A DNA stretch of 9,871 bases from JAAUQA01 sp036351435. Its GTDB lineage: Bacteria; Pseudomonadota; Gammaproteobacteria; Competibacterales; Competibacteraceae. Each line of letters opens with the position of its first letter. Positions within the stretch are counted from its first letter, which is position 1. Location: positions 1 to 9,871 of the forward strand of contig JAZBPA010000433.1 of assembly GCA_036351435.1 (NCBI GenBank). Direction: 5' to 3'. The notes under the pieces were generated by a model. The model had not been told where the DNA came from and made no database searches. It saw only the letters and a program-made list of their open reading frames with translations. The position numbers and the translations under genes were made by a program. Of the stretch, positions 7,291 through 9,871 are shown in pieces.

Positions 7291-8141
7291 CAATCGATCA
7301 GGCCGATGGATTTGCCGACATCCACGATGGGTTGGTAGTCCGAGTTGTTGGCGGGAACGAAACTCTCGCGCGGAAACGACGCCAACAAATCCGGGTCTTT
7401 CAGCCCAAGCAGCGCCTGGGTCACCCGTGCCTTGAAGCCTTCGCCCCAAACCTGATCGACATCGCCTCGTATTGTCCACTGATAATCCGGATAAGGCGGC
7501 GTTTCCCAGATCACCGACACTTTTGCCGGGTCGATGTTACCGGCTTCCGTTTCACTCTCCCAGACTTTAAAATTCACGGCACCTATCTCATAAGCGCCGG
7601 ATTGAACCAGCGCGATGGTGCGCGAATGGTCACCGCTGAAACCGACCCGTTCGAACACCTCTTCAGGCCCTTTTCCAAAGTGTTGACGGATATGGTGCTC
7701 GGGCATCAGTCGTCCCGAAGTGGACCCTTTGGAGCCGAAGGTGAAGGTTTTGCCTTGAATCGCTTCGGGAAAGGCATCACTTTTTTCCAGCTCGGTGCTG
7801 TGGTTGGCAATGAAATAGGTCACGAAAAATTGATCCTCATAGCCTTGCGCGATTGCCTCGGAATCCGGCACTAGGGAACGCGCCTGAACCCCGGACAAAC
7901 CACCGAACCAAGCCAGTTGGACCTGATCGTTGCGGAAAGCAGTTACCGCCGCCGCGTAGGATTTTACCGGTATGTACTTGACCTCCACTGCCAACTCCTT
8001 GGCAAGGTAATCGGCTACCTTATCGAATCGGGTCCGCAGCCGGGTCTCGTCTTGATCAGGGATGGCCGTGAAGAAAAAGGTCTCGGCCTGAACCGATGCG
8101 GTGAATCCAAAAATCAGCGCCAACGCAATGAATTTCGACAT
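7290..8141 (-). CDS. PhnD-like periplasmic binding protein, putative selenium oxyanion ABC transporter
   Basis: This is a 283-residue solute-binding protein. It has a Sec signal peptide with likely cleavage after VQA (residue 19), and a mature start containing AIPDQDETRLRTRF, followed by PVKSYAAAVTAFRN and QLAWFGGLSGVQAR. The fold family is PhnD (phosphate, phosphite, phosphonate binding). From memory, this sequence type matches a subgroup named putative selenate ABC transporter binding protein (TIGR04553-like) because it tracks with selD; that name rests on gene context, not on measured binding. The ATG at 8141 has a good GGGGA site 6 bases ahead (8152-8148). It is the first gene of the transporter-selD operon, with TGATG coupling to the ATPase. 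Its position between senA and selD supports a selenium substrate; selenite, selenate or an organic selenium compound are all possible. Confidence 0.92.
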   Translation of the reverse strand: MSKFIALALIFGFTASVQAETFFFTAIPDQDETRLRTRFDKVADYLAKELAVEVKYIPVKSYAAAVTAFRNDQVQLAWFGGLSGVQARSLVPDSEAIAQGYEDQFFVTYFIANHSTELEKSDAFPEAIQGKTFTFGSKGSTSGRLMPEHHIRQHFGKGPEEVFERVGFSGDHSRTIALVQSGAYEIGAVNFKVWESETEAGNIDPAKVSVIWETPPYPDYQWTIRGDVDQVWGEGFKARVTQALLGLKDPDLLASFPRESFVPANNSDYQPIVDVGKSIGLID

Positions 8142-8162
8142 AAAAAGTCCCCATTTGGATTT

Positions 8163-8192
8163 ATATTAAATTTCAGAGAAAGTGTAGTTCAG
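8163..8192 (-). promoter_or_regulatory. Candidate promoter for the transporter-selD operon
   Basis: On the minus strand, TAATAT (8168-8163) resembles a -10 box and CTGAAC (8192-8187) is a weak -35 at an 18-base spacing. They lie in the 89-base gap between the senA stop and the binding-protein ATG, an A/T-rich stretch. The gap has no convincing terminator, so read-through from senA is also possible. Confidence 0.3.
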
Positions 8193-8230
8193 TAAGGAGT
8201 TAAGTAGGGTACGCATCGCTTACCTTCTTC

Positions 8231-9553
8231 CTAACCGCCGTCAGCCAACGCACAAGTCCGAAAACCCGCAAACACGTCTCGCCGTTCCGGTCCGAAGTAG
8301 TTGCGGTAGCGGGCATTCACCATACGAGAACGGGTTGTCCACGCGCCTCCTCGCAACACCTTAGTCTCACCAAACAGAGGTTGGGAATATTCCTCGTAAG
8401 CATCGGGCGCAAAACCCGGATAAGGGCTGAAGGTATCGCTGGTCCACTCCCACACATTACCCAGCATTTGCCGACAGCCGAACGCACTGTCACCGGCGGG
8501 CAATGCCCCTACGTCGATACAACCCAAGGCACGGCCATCCAAATTGGCGTGCTCCAGCCTAGGCGCTGAATCACCCCAAGGGAAACGCCGTTTCTGAGTG
8601 CTTAATTCTCCGCTAGTAGTCGGTTCTCCACTGGCCGCCGCTTCCCATTCCACCTCTGTGGGCAACCGGCGCTTGGCCCAGTGACAGTACGCATTGGCTT
8701 CATGCCAATTGACATGAATGACGGGCTGATGGGGTGGTAAGGGTAAGTGCTCGTGAAAACGCCGAAAATGCCAGTCGCCCGCGGTATCACGTTCCCAATA
8801 GACTGGATGTTGGGCGTTTATACTCTCTCGCCAAAGCCAGCCCCGTTCGTCCCAGAATTCCCGGCGTTGGTAACCGCCCGCTTCGACGAATACCGTAAAT
8901 TCACTGTTGGTCACCGGCGCCCGTGCGATTTTGAATGACTCCACCGTTACCGGATGCGCCCACTTTTCGTTATCGAACAGAAACGGATCCGTCGGTGCCG
9001 CACCGAGTAGAAAGGCACCACCGGGAATCTCCACATCACCTGGCAGAGGTCCGCCGCCCATATACGCCGGCTCGACCTGCTTGGCCAAGGCCAAATCCGG
9101 TTTGGGATAGGCCAGGGTCTGCCTGGTCCAGAGAAACGCTTCGTCGTGCATGTCCTCATGGAAGGTCGCGAACTGGTAGATAAAACTGTCCTGCTCGCTC
9201 GCCATTGAACCGTCAAGCCGTTCGATCAGTGATTCATGAACCTGTTCCATGTAGTTCAAGGTATCCTCAAGAGACAATAGCGGCAGGCCCCAGCGGGTGT
9301 CATGAGCTATCTTTATGGAATCGTAGAGCGTGTCACCGTTGGCCAACAACGGCGAGTAGTCGTACAAGCGGCGCAAGATAAAGTGCTCATAAAACCAGGC
9401 GACATGACCGATCTCCCACAACATGGGATTCACAATGGGCAGCTTGGGACCGATGAGCTGGGTGTGACTTAGGCCTTGGAGTAAATCCAACGTGCGAGAA
9501 CGAGCATCGAGCAGAATTTCGATCAGATGCGCAGTGGAAACGGGTTGAGTCAT
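8231..9553 (-). CDS. senA: Selenoneine synthase SenA (EgtB-like nonheme iron enzyme)
   Basis: This 440-residue enzyme has an N-terminal DinB-like domain and a C-terminal formylglycine-enzyme/sulfatase-modifying-factor-like domain, the EgtB architecture. The predicted iron ligands are His50 (in EIGHVAWF), His132 and His136 (FHEDMHDEAF), matching His51, His134 and His138 of mycobacterial EgtB. The C-terminal domain shows EIPGGAFLLGA (176-185), GNVWEWTSDTF (365-375), RGGAWTTRSR (401-410) and GFRTCAL near the end. In the known pathway SenA joins the selenium of a selenosugar to the imidazole of hercynine with oxygen, giving selenoneine after C-Se cleavage. Assignment to SenA rather than ergothioneine-making EgtB rests on the divergent senB, the nearby selD fusion and the overall sequence feel; residues that select substrate were not checked. 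The ATG at 9553 has only a weak ribosome site. A Ser/Gly/Thr-rich stretch at 308-319 looks like a loop insertion. Confidence 0.9.
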   Translation of the reverse strand: MTQPVSTAHLIEILLDARSRTLDLLQGLSHTQLIGPKLPIVNPMLWEIGHVAWFYEHFILRRLYDYSPLLANGDTLYDSIKIAHDTRWGLPLLSLEDTLNYMEQVHESLIERLDGSMASEQDSFIYQFATFHEDMHDEAFLWTRQTLAYPKPDLALAKQVEPAYMGGGPLPGDVEIPGGAFLLGAAPTDPFLFDNEKWAHPVTVESFKIARAPVTNSEFTVFVEAGGYQRREFWDERGWLWRESINAQHPVYWERDTAGDWHFRRFHEHLPLPPHQPVIHVNWHEANAYCHWAKRRLPTEVEWEAAASGEPTTSGELSTQKRRFPWGDSAPRLEHANLDGRALGCIDVGALPAGDSAFGCRQMLGNVWEWTSDTFSPYPGFAPDAYEEYSQPLFGETKVLRGGAWTTRSRMVNARYRNYFGPERRDVFAGFRTCALADGG

Positions 9554-9608
9554 GATAGTTTTTCAGTAACCGGAATTGATTTCATTATCCAATACAATTC
9601 AACTCACT
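9554..9608. promoter_or_regulatory. Divergent senA/senB control region with an inverted repeat
   Basis: Only 55 bases separate the two start codons, so both promoters and any operator must overlap here or lie within the genes. GAATTG (9573-9578) and CAATTC (9595-9600) form perfect inverted 6-base arms, 22 bases centre to centre, about two helical turns, as for a dimeric regulator. TACAAT at 9593-9598 could be a -10 box for senB but has no good -35; a start from it would give a transcript with almost no leader, in keeping with the lack of a ribosome site before senB. No regulator gene is in view. Confidence 0.4.
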
Positions 9609-9871
9609 ATGAAGATTAGCCTCATAACTCCGGCAAAGAAACAATCCCGGGCGGGCAATCGCACGACGGCAGTGCGCTGGGCGAGAATCCTGCGCGCCTT
9701 GGGACACCAGGTTCAGGTGGCTGTGGACTATAACCAAGAATCAGCGGACCTGATGATTGCCCTACACGCTTGGCGCAGCGCGGAATCCATCAAGGCGTTC
9801 CGAAAGCTCTACCCTCATCGTCCACTCGTGGTGACGCTGACCGGCACCGACATCTACCGTTTTATCCACAG
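9609..9871 (+). CDS. senB: Selenosugar synthase SenB, N-terminal part (cut by window edge)
   Basis: The first 87 codons are visible from the ATG at 9609; the gene continues past the window. The peptide begins MKISLITPAKKQSRAGNRTT and continues with RWARILRALGHQVQVAVDY, DLMIALHAWRSAESIKAF, and RPLVVTLTGTDIYRFIH. This is the N-terminal Rossmann half of a GT-B glycosyltransferase and closely resembles SenB (formerly the TIGR04348 glycosyltransferase family). SenB makes the C-Se bond of a selenosugar from selenophosphate and a UDP-sugar such as UDP-GlcNAc, the selenium donor for SenA. It is divergent from senA with 55 bases between. There is no Shine-Dalgarno match ahead of the ATG; no other start fits the conserved N-terminus. 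The nucleotide-sugar binding C-terminal half is not visible, so activity cannot be judged. Confidence 0.92.
   Translation, partial: MKISLITPAKKQSRAGNRTTAVRWARILRALGHQVQVAVDYNQESADLMIALHAWRSAESIKAFRKLYPHRPLVVTLTGTDIYRFIH

Noticed and set aside
7291..7479. Upstream extension of the ATPase gene to 7479
   Set aside because: The added 63 residues overlap the binding-protein coding sequence and look like an off-frame reading; ATG 7290 gives the normal ABC N-terminus and a TGATG junction.
7332..7874. Plus-strand open frame of 180 codons opposite the binding-protein gene
   Set aside because: It is a shadow of the binding-protein gene, with no family resemblance.
5130..8141. A phosphonate utilisation operon
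   Set aside because: Only transporter-type genes are present, with no phosphonate-degrading gene, and the flanks are selenium genes.
8231..9553. Ergothioneine synthase EgtB as the identity of the EgtB-like gene
   Set aside because: No egtC, egtD or egtE is adjacent, while a SenB-like gene is divergent and selD is close by. It is kept only as a less likely alternative.

Overview
The window reads as a chromosomal stretch of a Gram-negative bacterium, most likely a gammaproteobacterium or close relative. The support is two outer-membrane-type lipoproteins, a periplasmic binding protein with a Sec signal, and family-level resemblance of the proteins. No rRNA, tRNA, IS element, CRISPR array or phage gene is visible. 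Genes are tightly packed and nearly all DNA is coding.

Left part (1-2783). A minus-strand gene is cut by the window edge; its visible N-terminus matches the Ada-type methyl-phosphotriester domain of alkylation-repair proteins. Facing away from it is a plus-strand pair of lipoprotein genes whose stop and start codons abut: a serine hydrolase of the class C beta-lactamase/DD-peptidase fold and an M23-type metallopeptidase. Both probably act in the periplasm on the cell wall or related substrates.

Right part (2855-9871). This is a selenium locus. A minus-strand series, in transcription order, encodes an EgtB-like enzyme recognised as selenoneine synthase SenA, a PhnD-like binding protein, a compact PhnC-like ATPase, a double-length PhnE-like permease, and selenophosphate synthase SelD fused behind an FAD/NAD(P)H oxidoreductase domain. 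Divergent from senA, and running off the right edge, is a glycosyltransferase-like gene recognised as the selenosugar synthase SenB.

How they fit together (inference from known families): the ABC transporter would import a selenium compound, probably an oxyanion; cellular reduction, perhaps helped by the flavoprotein half of the fusion, would give selenide; SelD would make selenophosphate; SenB would make a selenosugar from it and a UDP-sugar; SenA would join that selenium to hercynine to give selenoneine. The hercynine-forming methyltransferase EgtD is not in view. The enzymes SenA and SenB and the SelD role are established for other bacteria; the selenium specificity of the transporter and the role of the flavoprotein half are not proven and are the parts most worth testing.
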